Source: Halopiger djelfimassiliensis
GTDB lineage: Archaea > Halobacteriota > Halobacteria > Halobacteriales > Natrialbaceae
Reading direction: 5' to 3'
Assembly: GCF_000455365.1 (NCBI RefSeq)
Contig: NZ_HG315684.1
Coordinates: 148,588-197,762 of the forward strand
Length of the DNA stretch: 49,175 nt
Shown here: in pieces, positions 37,464-46,305 of the stretch
How the letters are laid out: each line of letters opens with the position of its first letter
Numbering within the stretch: the stretch's first letter is position 1
The notes under the pieces: model-generated
Databases searched by the model: none
Told to the model about the DNA's origin: nothing
What the model saw: the letters and a program-made list of their open reading frames with translations, nothing else
Position numbers and translations under genes: made by a program

Positions 37464-37787
37464 CCGGCTCGAGACCGGACTGACGGGTAGCGCGTCCCAC
37501 CGACAGTCCAGCGGCTGTTATCGCGTCCGTACCGCAGCCCGGTCGTCCGACGCCGGTCGTCCGCCCGCCTGAAAGCAGCCAATAACGAAGTGTCGCGACG
37601 ATATGGGAACGACCGTGCGAGGGCGTCCCTCGCACGAACCGCTCCGTCCGTTGGGCGCGCTCGGCGACGCCAGTCGCCGGGCTCCTCCTCCACTGTCGGA
37701 CTTTCAACCGTATTTCGGCGGCCGGACCGGCTCTGTTCACCGCGACAAACCGGGACACCAATAGGGGTGCGTGATGGATCATCCGCT
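37464..37787 (+). other. Intergenic stretch with a perfect stem-loop
   Basis: 324 bases between the TIR gene and the DUF3054 gene. At 37614-37636 CGTGCGAGGG-CGT-CCCTCGCACG makes a perfect 10-bp stem with a 3-base loop; there is no T-run, so it is an RNA structure or operator rather than a clear terminator. A short frame (37603-37764) covers it but is Arg/Pro-rich and unconvincing. Nothing else is seen. Confidence 0.6.
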
Positions 37788-38204
37788 ATGGACGCTGCAG
37801 TTCGAACCGGTGGTCACGAGCGCGCTCTCGGACGGGAAACGCTGGTGCTCGGCCTCGTCGACGTTGGCATCCTCGCCGCGTTGATCCTCTTCGGACGGAG
37901 CCACCACTACGAGACGGTCGGTGCGCCGCTTGCGTCGCTCGAGACGATCACACCCTTCGTGATCGGCTGGATCGTCGTCGCGCTGCTCTCTGGCCTCTAT
38001 ACGCGACGGTTCACGTCGGTAGTGGAGGCGGCTCGAACCACGGCGGTCGTCTGGATCGCCGCGGCGAACGTCGGACTCATCCTCCGCTCGTCGCCGGCTT
38101 TCGAGGGGAGCGCAGTCTGGCCGTTCGGCCTCGTGATCACTGGCTTCGGCTTGCTCGTTCTGGTCGGCTGGCGGGTCGGCTACACGAGTTACGTCACGTC
38201 CTGA
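37788..38204 (+). CDS. DUF3054-type membrane protein
   Basis: 138 residues with four hydrophobic helices: TLVLGLVDVGILAALILFG, TITPFVIGWIVVALLSGLY, AARTTAVVWIAAANVGLILR and PFGLVITGFGLLVLVGWRVGY. The RRFTSVVEAARTT loop is characteristic of this small membrane family of actinobacteria and haloarchaea; no function is known. ATG at 37788 is chosen by the first helix. Confidence 0.75.
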   Translation: MDAAVRTGGHERALGRETLVLGLVDVGILAALILFGRSHHYETVGAPLASLETITPFVIGWIVVALLSGLYTRRFTSVVEAARTTAVVWIAAANVGLILRSSPAFEGSAVWPFGLVITGFGLLVLVGWRVGYTSYVTS

Positions 38205-38445
38205 ACGGAATCCCCCCGGTAACAGGGGAGAGATGTCACGAAATAGTCGAGTTGTTTTCCGCCGCTTTCGTCGGACATACACCCATGACAGTCGAAATAT
38301 CTCCCTGCGTATTCCATCCAGCCCTTAATTAAACAGGGTTATATTTGATCAAAGTATTGGTGAAATAATTCACTGATAAGTTATAGAAATCCACCATTGC
38401 AAATACGAATTAGAAACGAATCTACTATTGCCCGATTATGGGAAA

Positions 38446-38456
38446 CACTTATATGG
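38446..38456 (+). promoter_or_regulatory. TATA box of the 71-residue membrane protein gene
   Basis: ACACTTATATG lies about 30 bases before the ATG at 38483, so the mRNA is probably leaderless. It is in an AT-rich 38300-38480 patch that contrasts with the GC-rich surroundings; within it CTACTATTG occurs twice (about 38422 and 38466). Confidence 0.6.
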
Positions 38457-38482
38457 CTATTCGTCCTACTATTGGATAGATT

Positions 38483-38698
38483 ATGACTGGATATTACGAC
38501 ATTGTTCTTGGCCTCATCCCAGTCGCACTGCTCGGTATCACCGCAGCGCTTACGCTCGTGGGTCTGTCGCTGACGGCTGCGGTGCCGATCGGGGCGTTCG
38601 TTGCGATGGCGATTATCGGACATGCGATGTTCGTCAATACGCCAGCAGACGTTTCCGACGAGGCCCAGTCCGCTCGTCCGCCGCTTAATGCGGACTGA
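38483..38698 (+). CDS. Small membrane protein, 71 residues
   Basis: Two hydrophobic helices (YYDIVLGLIPVALLGITAALTLVG and AVPIGAFVAMAIIGHAMFV) and an acidic C-terminal tail (DVSDEAQSARPP). The start is supported by the leaderless promoter. Haloarchaea have many such proteins of unknown function. The next gene follows 48 bases downstream and may share the mRNA. Confidence 0.7.
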   Translation: MTGYYDIVLGLIPVALLGITAALTLVGLSLTAAVPIGAFVAMAIIGHAMFVNTPADVSDEAQSARPPLNAD

Positions 38699-38746
38699 TT
38701 TTCTGCTACCGCTGTCTTTTCCCCTTTCCGTTCCCTTCCGTCGAGT

Positions 38747-39745
38747 ATGACTGAAACCCTGTTTCTCACGAGTAGCGACGTTAGCGATCTCGCGACGCCC
38801 GCCGAGTACGTCGACGCCGTCCGAGACGGGTATCGTCAGCGCGGCGAGGGTGCGCCCGCCCAGCCGCGGTCGAAGTTCCTCCGTGCCGATCCGGAGGGGA
38901 TGTTCACGGCGTACGCCGCCATCCTTCCCGATACCGGCGCGATGGGTGGGTACATGTATAGCGCCGGCTTCGGTGCCACTGACGGCTGGTTCATGTCGCC
39001 GCTTTTCGACGCCGACAGCGGCGAACCCCTCGCGCTCCTCGACGGCGCGAGCATGAACCCGTTCAAAACCGGTGCGGCCGGTGCCGTCGCCGTCGACGAA
39101 CTCGCGCGCGACGACGCTGCCACGCTCGCGGTCATCGGCAGCGGCGCGCAGGCACGCGGCCAGGTCCACGCAACCGCGACGGTCCGGGACTTCGACGAGG
39201 TTCGCGTCTACTCGCCGACGCCCGAGAACCGCGAGGCCTTCGCCGCCGACTTCGACGACGAATTCGAAGCGACGGTCCGAGCGGTCGACTCGAGCGAGGA
39301 AGCCGTCTCGGGTGCGGACGTCGTCATCACGGCGACGCAGGCCAGCGAGCCGGTCTTCGACGGCGACGACCTCGAGCCGGGCACACACGTCACCGCGATG
39401 GGACAGTACTCACCCGAGAAGCGCGAACTGGATACGACGACGATCGAGCGGGCGACGTACGTCCCCGACCTGCGGGAGCGGGCGACGTTCGACTCGGGGG
39501 AGTTCCTGACGGCGCTCGAGGAGGGGGCGGTAAGCGAGGACGACATCCACGCCGAACTCGGGGAGATCGTCGCCGGCGAAGCGCCCGGCCGGACGAGCGA
39601 CGACGAGATCACGGTCTTCGACAGCGGCGGAACGGGCATCGAGACCGTCGCGTCGGCGTACATGCTCTACGAGAACGCGCTCGAGGAGGACCGCGGAACG
39701 ACCATCGAGTTCGCGCCGGCGAGCGAGGCGCTGACCGGGAACTGA
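38747..39745 (+). CDS. Ornithine cyclodeaminase/mu-crystallin family dehydrogenase
   Basis: 332 residues. The NAD(P) Rossmann loop TLAVIGSGAQARGQVHATA and the substrate part MYSAGFGATDGWFMSPLFDADSGEPLALLDGASMNPFKTGAAGAVAVDELA mark the OCD family, whose members act as alanine or imine dehydrogenases or true ornithine cyclodeaminases. Which reaction applies cannot be told. Full length. Confidence 0.85.
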   Translation: MTETLFLTSSDVSDLATPAEYVDAVRDGYRQRGEGAPAQPRSKFLRADPEGMFTAYAAILPDTGAMGGYMYSAGFGATDGWFMSPLFDADSGEPLALLDGASMNPFKTGAAGAVAVDELARDDAATLAVIGSGAQARGQVHATATVRDFDEVRVYSPTPENREAFAADFDDEFEATVRAVDSSEEAVSGADVVITATQASEPVFDGDDLEPGTHVTAMGQYSPEKRELDTTTIERATYVPDLRERATFDSGEFLTALEEGAVSEDDIHAELGEIVAGEAPGRTSDDEITVFDSGGTGIETVASAYMLYENALEEDRGTTIEFAPASEALTGN

Positions 39746-39784
39746 TCGCCAAAAACGGGTAGTCGAAATCGCCGGCCCGCCGCG

Positions 39785-41206
39785 CTACTCCGCGGGCCGG
39801 ACTTTGAATCCGTAGCGCGTGACGCCTTCCTGCGTGTAGATCCGCCGAATCGTCGTCTCGACTCTGTCGCCGACCGAAAACGCCGCGGGATCGGCGTCGG
39901 TCCCCATCGCAGGGACGCTGACGGTCTCCGTCCCGTGGCCGGTCTCGAGCGCGACGATCGCGGCCGCGTAGTCGCCCGAGCGGGCCTGCTGCTCGGCGAA
40001 CTCCGGCGGGGCACCCCCTTGTGAGATCGTGGTAACGGCTTCGATAGTGCCACGTCCCGGAAGCTCGAGGCGGTCGTACTCGGCGAGCGCGCCGCAGTCG
40101 TCGCAACTCCCTGCCGGCGGGAACGAGAGCGTGCCACACGCCGAACAGCGGCCGGCCTCAAGGCGGTACCGCTGGGGGATCGACCGTCGCCAGGAGGGGA
40201 CGCTTACGTACGCACCCCCGCCTGCGGGCGGTCCGGTCGTCACGACGCCGCGTTGGCGCAGGTAGGCGGCGTACGAGAGGGGATCGTCCCCCTCGAGGGC
40301 CGTTTTCGCGGGCACGTCGCCGGTCGACTCCACGACGAAGGCGTCAGCACCCGCGCCGCTGCCGTGAGAGACCGCGAGGACGGATTCGGAGCCGTCCGCG
40401 AGGGCGCTTGCCAGCGAGACGGGGACGCTCGCAGCGCCGAGGTCGCCCAGTTCGTGGACCGTCGCGGCGGCCCGGATCTCGTCGGTGCCGACGCCGGCCG
40501 CGCTCGCCGCGCGATAGGGGAGTTTCCCGTCGGGGGCCTGAATCGCCGCGGCGTCGGGTTCCGGGTCGGTCTCGAGGCCGTCGACGGCACCGCCGATCGT
40601 CTCGGTGAACGCGTGTCGATCGTACTGGGTCACGCCCAGTCCCGTGGTCTCTTCCGTCCCGGTGGTACGGAACCGGGTTCCCGGGTACGGAGCCGCGTAC
40701 TCGGCGGTGTCGACGATTTCGGACGGCCCGTCGCCCTCGAGTACGAGCGCCGCGGCCCCCGCGCCGGCGGCGTGGTCGATGTCGTCGTCCGGACTGCCCC
40801 GCGGCGCGTCGGCGGCGACGACGAGGGCGGTCTCGTCGGTCCCGAGGGCGTCCATCCCCGCACGGAGCGCCCGCGTTCCGGCCCGCGTGCTGTCGGTAAA
40901 CCCGTGTCGGGTCGCCGACTCCGGAACGGCGAGCATCGCGCCGAGGCGAGCCGTCAGGTCCGTCTCGGCCACCGGCGGGCGCGAGGCGGCGAACGCGAGC
41001 CAGTCGACGGTTGCTCCGTCGCGGTCGGCAGCCTCGAGCGCCCGCGTTGCGGCTTCGTAACCCATCGTCAGCGGGTCCTCGTCGGCCGCGGGGACCGCCT
41101 TTTGCTCGATACCGGCGGCCCGGAACTGGCCCCACGCTTCTTCGAACGCCGCTGCGCTGATTCGGAACCGCGGCGCGTACGCGCCGACGCCGGTAATGGC
41201 GGTCAT
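39785..41206 (-). CDS. HMG-CoA-synthase-like (thiolase-fold) domain fused to DUF35 zinc-ribbon/OB domain, catalytic residues missing
   Basis: 473 residues. Residues 1-330 align with archaeal HMG-CoA synthases, but the catalytic Cys region reads FTDSTRAGT (T107 where FACKAGT has Cys), the His region IQAPDGKLP (Q223 for His), and the catalytic Glu is also not in place. Residues 350-473 are a DUF35 protein: zinc ribbon C354, C357, C368, C371 and an OB fold (EAVTTISQGGAPPEFAEQQ). In archaea, DUF35, HMGCS and thiolase can form one complex that channels CoA intermediates; here two are fused and the first looks non-catalytic. Start overlaps the thiolase stop (TAATG). Confidence 0.8.
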   Translation of the reverse strand: MTAITGVGAYAPRFRISAAAFEEAWGQFRAAGIEQKAVPAADEDPLTMGYEAATRALEAADRDGATVDWLAFAASRPPVAETDLTARLGAMLAVPESATRHGFTDSTRAGTRALRAGMDALGTDETALVVAADAPRGSPDDDIDHAAGAGAAALVLEGDGPSEIVDTAEYAAPYPGTRFRTTGTEETTGLGVTQYDRHAFTETIGGAVDGLETDPEPDAAAIQAPDGKLPYRAASAAGVGTDEIRAAATVHELGDLGAASVPVSLASALADGSESVLAVSHGSGAGADAFVVESTGDVPAKTALEGDDPLSYAAYLRQRGVVTTGPPAGGGAYVSVPSWRRSIPQRYRLEAGRCSACGTLSFPPAGSCDDCGALAEYDRLELPGRGTIEAVTTISQGGAPPEFAEQQARSGDYAAAIVALETGHGTETVSVPAMGTDADPAAFSVGDRVETTIRRIYTQEGVTRYGFKVRPAE

Positions 41207-42384
41207 TACGCGCTCACCTCCCGGTCCTTCTCGAAGACGTGGACGACGGCGGCACCGCCGCTGCCGCCGACGTTGTGCGTGAGCCCGCGTTCGGGGGATT
41301 CGAGCTGTCGTTCCCCCGCCGTCCCCGAGAGCTGTTTGAACGCCTCGACGACCTGTCCGGCACCCGTCGCGCCGATCGGATGGCCCTTCGATTTGAGCCC
41401 GCCCGAGGTGTTGACCGGCAAGTCGCCGCCGAGTTCGGTCGTGCCGGCGTCGATCAACTGCCCGGCTTCGCCGCGCTCGCAGAACCCGAGGTCCTCGTAG
41501 GCCAGCAGTTCGGCGATGGCAAAGCAGTCGTGAACCTCCGCGAAGTCGAGGTCGTCGGGGCCGATACCGGCCATCTCGTAGGCCGTTTCGGCCGCCCGCT
41601 GGCTCGCGGGGACGCCGGTGTAGGAATCGCGCTGAAAGAGGCCGACGCTGTCGCTGCCAGCGCCAACGCCGGCGATCCGGATCGGATCGGCGGTGTACTC
41701 CGCAACGACGTCCTCGCTGACGATCACCGCGCACGCGGCCCCGTCGGAGGTCGGACAGCAGTGATAGAGGTTCAGGGGGTCCGCGACGACCGGTGCCGAC
41801 CGGGCGTCCTCGAGCGAGCACTCGAACCCCAGTTGCGCGTGCGGGTTCTTCGCGCCGTTGGCGTGGTTTTTCACCGCGACCCGGGAGAGCTGTTCGCGCG
41901 TGGTGCCGTACTTCTCCATGTGGACCGACGCCATCTGGGCGTAGACCCCGGAGAAGGTGGTTCCCGAGAGCCGTTCCCACTCGGTCTCGCCGGAGACGCC
42001 GAGCCAGTACTTCGTCGCGTCCGAACTCGTGTCGGACATGACCTCGAACCCGCCCGCGAGGACGACGTCTGCCATCCCCGACTTGACCGCCTGCACGGCC
42101 TGCCGGACGGCGAAGCCGCTGGCTGCGCAGGCGTTCTCGACCCGCGTACAGGGGACGCCGTCGAGGCCGACGTGTTCGGTCACGGCCGGTCCCGAGAGGC
42201 CGAGTTGCCGGCCGCCGACTCCGAGCGTGCCGACGAACGCCTCGTCGATATCGCTCGTCTCGAGCCCCCGTGGAACGCTGGCGCTGGCCGCCTCGAAGGC
42301 CGTTCGGAACAGCGATCGGTAACTCTCCTCCGGGAACGCCCCGTACTCCGATTGCCCCGCGCCGACGAGATAGGCGTCTCGCAT
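41206..42384 (-). CDS. Thiolase (SCP2-type acetyl-CoA acyltransferase)
   Basis: 392 residues. Nucleophile in ENACAASGFAV (C86), HDCF motif of the SCP2-thiolase branch (EVHDCFAIAE), and GGLKSKGHPIGATG with the second His. It makes or splits 3-oxoacyl-CoA; with the downstream DUF35 fusion it likely forms a complex. TATA CTTTTATAC on this strand at 42401-42410, 26 bases from the ATG, fits a leaderless operon mRNA. Substrate chain length unknown. Confidence 0.9.
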   Translation of the reverse strand: MRDAYLVGAGQSEYGAFPEESYRSLFRTAFEAASASVPRGLETSDIDEAFVGTLGVGGRQLGLSGPAVTEHVGLDGVPCTRVENACAASGFAVRQAVQAVKSGMADVVLAGGFEVMSDTSSDATKYWLGVSGETEWERLSGTTFSGVYAQMASVHMEKYGTTREQLSRVAVKNHANGAKNPHAQLGFECSLEDARSAPVVADPLNLYHCCPTSDGAACAVIVSEDVVAEYTADPIRIAGVGAGSDSVGLFQRDSYTGVPASQRAAETAYEMAGIGPDDLDFAEVHDCFAIAELLAYEDLGFCERGEAGQLIDAGTTELGGDLPVNTSGGLKSKGHPIGATGAGQVVEAFKQLSGTAGERQLESPERGLTHNVGGSGGAAVVHVFEKDREVSA

Positions 42385-42491
42385 ACCCGTGGGTGAGATC
42401 CCCCAGTATAAAAGATGTACATGCTCTCGGCCCCGTAGCGTTCGATCGTCGCACCAAACGATTGACAGTTGCTCGGGTGGAAGCTGGCACG

Positions 42492-43835
42492 ATGACAGCG
42501 GACCAGTCCCCGGATCGGAGTATTTCCATCACGAATAACAGGATCGTTCGGTTCCTGTTCACGAGCAAACGCGTACAGCACGCCGTCAATCTGGTCACCG
42601 TCGCGGTGTTCTTCTACGCGATCTACCGGGCCGCAGTCGGACCGACGGACCCGAGTCGGAACTTCGGGAGCGTCGCGTTCTTCGGGTTCTGGTGGGCACC
42701 GATCATGATCCTCAGCCTCCTGTTTTTCGGGCGGATCTGGTGTTACTTCTGCCCGCTGGGGGCGATCGTCCGGTTCACCCAGCGGTTCGGTCTTCGACGT
42801 CACTTTCCGATGTACACGCAGTCGAAACGAACCGTCTTCGGACTGCAGCTTTCGATCCTCTCGCTGACGGCGGTTACGTTTATCCTCGCGCGGTGGGGCA
42901 TGGCCGACCTCGGCGTCTCGTACTCTCCCGGTCGCGTCCCCTACTACTGGCTTGCCATCGTCGGGGTCGCCGTGGCCGTGAGCCTCGTCTACCAGCGACA
43001 GGCGTTCTGTCGGTACGTCTGTCCCGCCACGGGCGTCATGAGCGTCACCGCGAAGTTCTCCCCGCTCGAGGTCGCCCAGAACAGGGAAACCGGGGTCACG
43101 TGCGCCACGCTCGAGTACAAAAGCGACTACCTGAGCACCGATCGCCGGTGTACCGCCTGCATGAAGTGTACGTCACAACAGCCGGACGAAGACGTGGAGC
43201 TACGGTTTCGCTGGCCCGGAGCCAAGGCGGTCACCGAACGGATTCCGCTCGTCGACGAGGCGATCATCGCGCTCGTCATCTGGGGTTCGATTCCGATCAA
43301 CTTCGTGCTGGGCAGCGCCATCCTGACCGCCCTCAGTGGGCGGTTTCCGAGCCTGCTCGTCTCGACGACGGCCTATCTCGCGAGCGTGATCGCGGCGCTC
43401 GTCGCGTTCGCCGCCGCTAACAAACTGGCAAGCGCGTGGAGCGGGGTCGACTGGGAACCGTCGTTCACGAAGTTCGGACTCAGTTACGCGCCGCTCGGCC
43501 TGATGTGGGCACTCGGGGATTTCGTCATCGCGGGATTGCTGGAAAACGGCGGCCATACGGTGAACGTTCTCGCGCAGGGACTGGGGATTCCGCTGTCGCT
43601 CCCCGCGGGAGCCAGTCCGTCGGTCGTCTCGGCGTGGGTGTCGGTCTTCGTCACCGGCTGGCTGTGGCTCGCGGTGCTCTGGAGCGGGGCGATCGCCTGG
43701 CAAGTTGCGACGGTGCTGACCGACTCGAAACGACGAGCGCTGAAGGCGTTTGCCCCGCACTTCGCGTTGATGACGACCAGTACCTTCGGCCTCGTCGTCG
43801 GCGTCGTGACCGGGGTATCCTACCCGATCGCCTAG
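42492..43835 (+). CDS. Polytopic membrane protein with 4Fe-4S (NapH/NosR-like) motifs
   Basis: 447 residues with about ten helices. Cys motifs are RIWCYFCPLGA (C84, C87), QAFCRYVCPATG (C173, C177) and RRCTACMKCTSQQP (C220, C223, C226) with C204 near; that is close to the NapH/NosR/CcoG pattern for electron transfer across the membrane. The last ferredoxin-like motif is short of a full CxxCxxCxxxCP. It could supply electrons to, or accept them from, the flavoproteins next to it (inference from position). ATG at 42492; no strong TATA seen. Confidence 0.8.
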   Translation: MTADQSPDRSISITNNRIVRFLFTSKRVQHAVNLVTVAVFFYAIYRAAVGPTDPSRNFGSVAFFGFWWAPIMILSLLFFGRIWCYFCPLGAIVRFTQRFGLRRHFPMYTQSKRTVFGLQLSILSLTAVTFILARWGMADLGVSYSPGRVPYYWLAIVGVAVAVSLVYQRQAFCRYVCPATGVMSVTAKFSPLEVAQNRETGVTCATLEYKSDYLSTDRRCTACMKCTSQQPDEDVELRFRWPGAKAVTERIPLVDEAIIALVIWGSIPINFVLGSAILTALSGRFPSLLVSTTAYLASVIAALVAFAAANKLASAWSGVDWEPSFTKFGLSYAPLGLMWALGDFVIAGLLENGGHTVNVLAQGLGIPLSLPAGASPSVVSAWVSVFVTGWLWLAVLWSGAIAWQVATVLTDSKRRALKAFAPHFALMTTSTFGLVVGVVTGVSYPIA

Positions 43836-43883
43836 CTCGAACGGCATGTTCCTGCCGTTCGATCCGCCATCCGCACCAGAACC

Positions 43884-43915
43884 ATTATATTACCCATCGT
43901 GAATGAATGATTCAT
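43884..43915 (+). promoter_or_regulatory. TATA box and start-site dyad of the first SagB-type gene
   Basis: CATTATATTA lies 25-30 bases before the ATG at 43914. At 43903-43915 ATGAAT-G-ATTCAT is a perfect 6-1-6 palindrome that includes the first two bases of the start codon. Such a position suits a repressor operator at a leaderless promoter. Confidence 0.5.
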
Positions 43916-45017
43916 GACAGAATGTGACGAATACAGGCCGAACGAACTGCTGTCCGTCACCACCGAACAGGCCGGCTGGAAGGACGAGCCGTCGCTGTTG
44001 GCCGTCGATCCGTTCGCCACCCGAACGTTCGAACTCTCGAGTGCCGACCTCCTCCGGGGACTCGCGGAACTCGGCGGCGGCCGCTCCAGAGACGGCATCG
44101 AGACGACGCTACAGGAGACGCTGGATCTCTCGGCCGACGAGGCCGCCGATCTCTTCGCTCAACTGGTCGAGGCGGGGCTCCTCCGGTCGGGACACCGCCG
44201 CGAGAGCCGGGTCGACGCGTGGGACGCGAACGGGTGGCAGCCAGCGCTTGAGTACCACGAATACGTTCGCGACTATCAGTTCATCGACGAGGCGGTCGAG
44301 GAGTCCGAGCACGAAGACATCGAGGGGATGGAAACCGAGATCATGCAGACATACCGGGCACAGGAGGAGCCGCCGGCCATCTACAGGGAGTACGACGTCG
44401 ACGAGCGGATCGAACTCCCGTCGCCCGAGGACGCCGACCGGGTATCCGTCGCGGATGCGCTGTCGACGTCGCTGTTCGGGCGTGCCGATCCGGCCGACGG
44501 CACGCTCGACGAACGGACCCTCTCGGCGGTCCTGTTCTACGCGTTCGGGGAAACGGGCACCCTCCAGACGGAACATCAGGGGCCGAAGCTCACGAAGCCG
44601 GTGCCGTCGGGCGGCGCACGCCATCCGACCGAGGGCTACGTGGCCGTGTTCGACGGGGCGGCGCTTCCCGCCGGGGTGTATCACTACTCGGTTCGAGACC
44701 ACGCCCTTGAACGCCTCTCGGATACCGCTCCGGAAAAACCCCTGCTATGGGGTATCGACGCCGATCCCGCGGCGTTGATCGGCTGTTCGTCGGTCGTCGA
44801 ACGGAGCATGTGGCGGTACCGAGAGCCACGGACGTACCGCGTCCTCTTGCACGATATCGGCCACGTCCTCGAGACGCTCCGGCTCACCGCTCGAGCACAC
44901 GGGGTGTCGACGATGACCGGCTTCAAGTTCGACGACGACTACCTCGAGGAACTCTTCGGTCTCGAGCACGCCGATGAGCCGCTGCTCGCCTACGCTACAC
45001 TGTCGACCGATCAATAA
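43914..45017 (+). CDS. SagB-type nitroreductase-fold flavoprotein A
   Basis: 367 residues. An N-terminal winged-helix-like part (about 35-95: FELSSADLLRGLAEL... LFAQLVEAGLLRS), a linking motif GWQPALEYHEYVRD (107-120), and a C-terminal nitroreductase domain (175-365) with PSGGARHPTEGY (231-242), AGVYHYSVRDHAL and LLHDIGHVLETLRLTARAHGV as in SagB/ThcOx dehydrogenases of RiPP pathways. The RRSxR FMN-phosphate motif expected near 180-190 is absent (ADALSTSLFGRADP). It is probably redox-active only with a partner. Followed closely by the MFS gene (3 bases). Confidence 0.8.
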   Translation: MTECDEYRPNELLSVTTEQAGWKDEPSLLAVDPFATRTFELSSADLLRGLAELGGGRSRDGIETTLQETLDLSADEAADLFAQLVEAGLLRSGHRRESRVDAWDANGWQPALEYHEYVRDYQFIDEAVEESEHEDIEGMETEIMQTYRAQEEPPAIYREYDVDERIELPSPEDADRVSVADALSTSLFGRADPADGTLDERTLSAVLFYAFGETGTLQTEHQGPKLTKPVPSGGARHPTEGYVAVFDGAALPAGVYHYSVRDHALERLSDTAPEKPLLWGIDADPAALIGCSSVVERSMWRYREPRTYRVLLHDIGHVLETLRLTARAHGVSTMTGFKFDDDYLEELFGLEHADEPLLAYATLSTDQ

Positions 45018-45020
45018 GCC

Positions 45021-46280
45021 GTGCTCGACGAGTCTCCGTTCACGCCGGCCGTCGACCGCGCTCGAAGCGACGTCCGGCGATACTACCTCTATCAGGCGAC
45101 GATGAGTCAGGGGTTTATCGCCCCCATCATTATCGAATACGTCCTGCATCGCGGCCTGTCCTATTCGGCGGTCGGCCTCCTGACCGCGCTCTTTACGCTC
45201 ACGACGTTACTCGGCGAAGTTCCTGCCGGCTATCTCGGCGATCGGCTGGGTCGCCGAACGATGCTCGTCGCCGGGAGTTTGCTGACGATCGTTGCCATGC
45301 TTTCGTTCGGCCTCTCGGGGACGTTCTCCGGCTTCCTCGTTGCATACGTCGTGTGGGCGATCGGGATCGTCCTTCGATCCGGCGTCGCCTCCGCGTGGTT
45401 GTACGATACGCTGACGCAGACCTCCGAGGCCGAGCAGTTCACCGCGGTCCAGGGCCGGGCGAAGGCGTTCGAGCTAGTGGTGAGTGCGATCACGGCCCTG
45501 CTGGGAGCGTGGCTGGCGACGATCGACTGGTTGTACCCGTTCCTCGGGAACGCCGGCCTCTATCTCCTCAGTATCGGGGCGGTTCTGGGACTCTCGACGT
45601 CGGTCGGCGACCGTTCCGACGCCGAGACGTTCACCCCGTTCGATGCGGTCCCGGCCGTCCGCGAGTTCCTGTCGGTTCCGGGTCTCCGTGCCTTCGTCGT
45701 CTACAGCGGGCTGTTTACGGCGTATCTTAGCCTCGTCGCGACGTTTACGCAACCGGTGGCGACGAGCGTCGGCGTCACCATCGCGCAACTCGGCTGGCTC
45801 TATGCGGGGTTTTCTCTGGTGTCCGCGGCACTCACCTTCTTCTCGGGAGCGATCGAACGGATCGTCGGGATCAGGTCGTGGTTTCTGGGTGCTCCGCTTT
45901 TCATCGGTTCCCTGTTCGTCGTCGCCCCGGTGTATCCGCTCGTCGCGCTTTTCGCTCTGGTCGCCTGTCGAGCCGCCCGAAACGTCAGCAAACCGCTTCA
46001 GGAGCAGTACCTGAACTATCACGCCGATTCGATCGGACGCGCGACGATCCTCTCGACGGTCGTGATGATCTCGATGACGTTCATGATCGGCTTCAGAGCC
46101 CTCGGGGGGCTGCTGGCCGACGTTACGTCGCCGATCAATATGCTTGCGATGATGACCGTCGCCATGCTCGCGGGACTGTGGCTCATCGTCGCCGTCGAAT
46201 CGCCCGTTCCGGCGGAGTTAGTTCCGTCCGCCGGGTCCTGTGACGACGGCGTCGCTACCGGCACCGAGGTAAACGAGTGA
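45021..46280 (+). CDS. MFS transporter
   Basis: 419 residues, twelve helices. The loop between helices 2 and 3 has the MFS motif GYLGDRLGRRTM. The GTG start is 3 bases after flavoprotein A's stop, so the two are one operon. In this setting it most likely exports the product of the gene group or imports a precursor; the sequence does not say which. It converges on the SDR gene with 25 bases between the stops. Confidence 0.85.
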   Translation: MLDESPFTPAVDRARSDVRRYYLYQATMSQGFIAPIIIEYVLHRGLSYSAVGLLTALFTLTTLLGEVPAGYLGDRLGRRTMLVAGSLLTIVAMLSFGLSGTFSGFLVAYVVWAIGIVLRSGVASAWLYDTLTQTSEAEQFTAVQGRAKAFELVVSAITALLGAWLATIDWLYPFLGNAGLYLLSIGAVLGLSTSVGDRSDAETFTPFDAVPAVREFLSVPGLRAFVVYSGLFTAYLSLVATFTQPVATSVGVTIAQLGWLYAGFSLVSAALTFFSGAIERIVGIRSWFLGAPLFIGSLFVVAPVYPLVALFALVACRAARNVSKPLQEQYLNYHADSIGRATILSTVVMISMTFMIGFRALGGLLADVTSPINMLAMMTVAMLAGLWLIVAVESPVPAELVPSAGSCDDGVATGTEVNE

Positions 46281-46305
46281 TCGCTCGAGGACCACGAAAC
46301 ACGGC

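Noticed and set aside
37603-37764. A 53-codon forward frame over the stem-loop
   Set aside because: Arg/Pro-rich, no promoter at a suitable distance, and it runs through a perfect hairpin; treated as chance.
43914-45017. Classic azole-forming (YcaO-type) cluster
   Set aside because: No YcaO, cyclodehydratase or Cys/Thr-rich core is seen; only the SagB-type part is present, so a standard azole pathway is not claimed.
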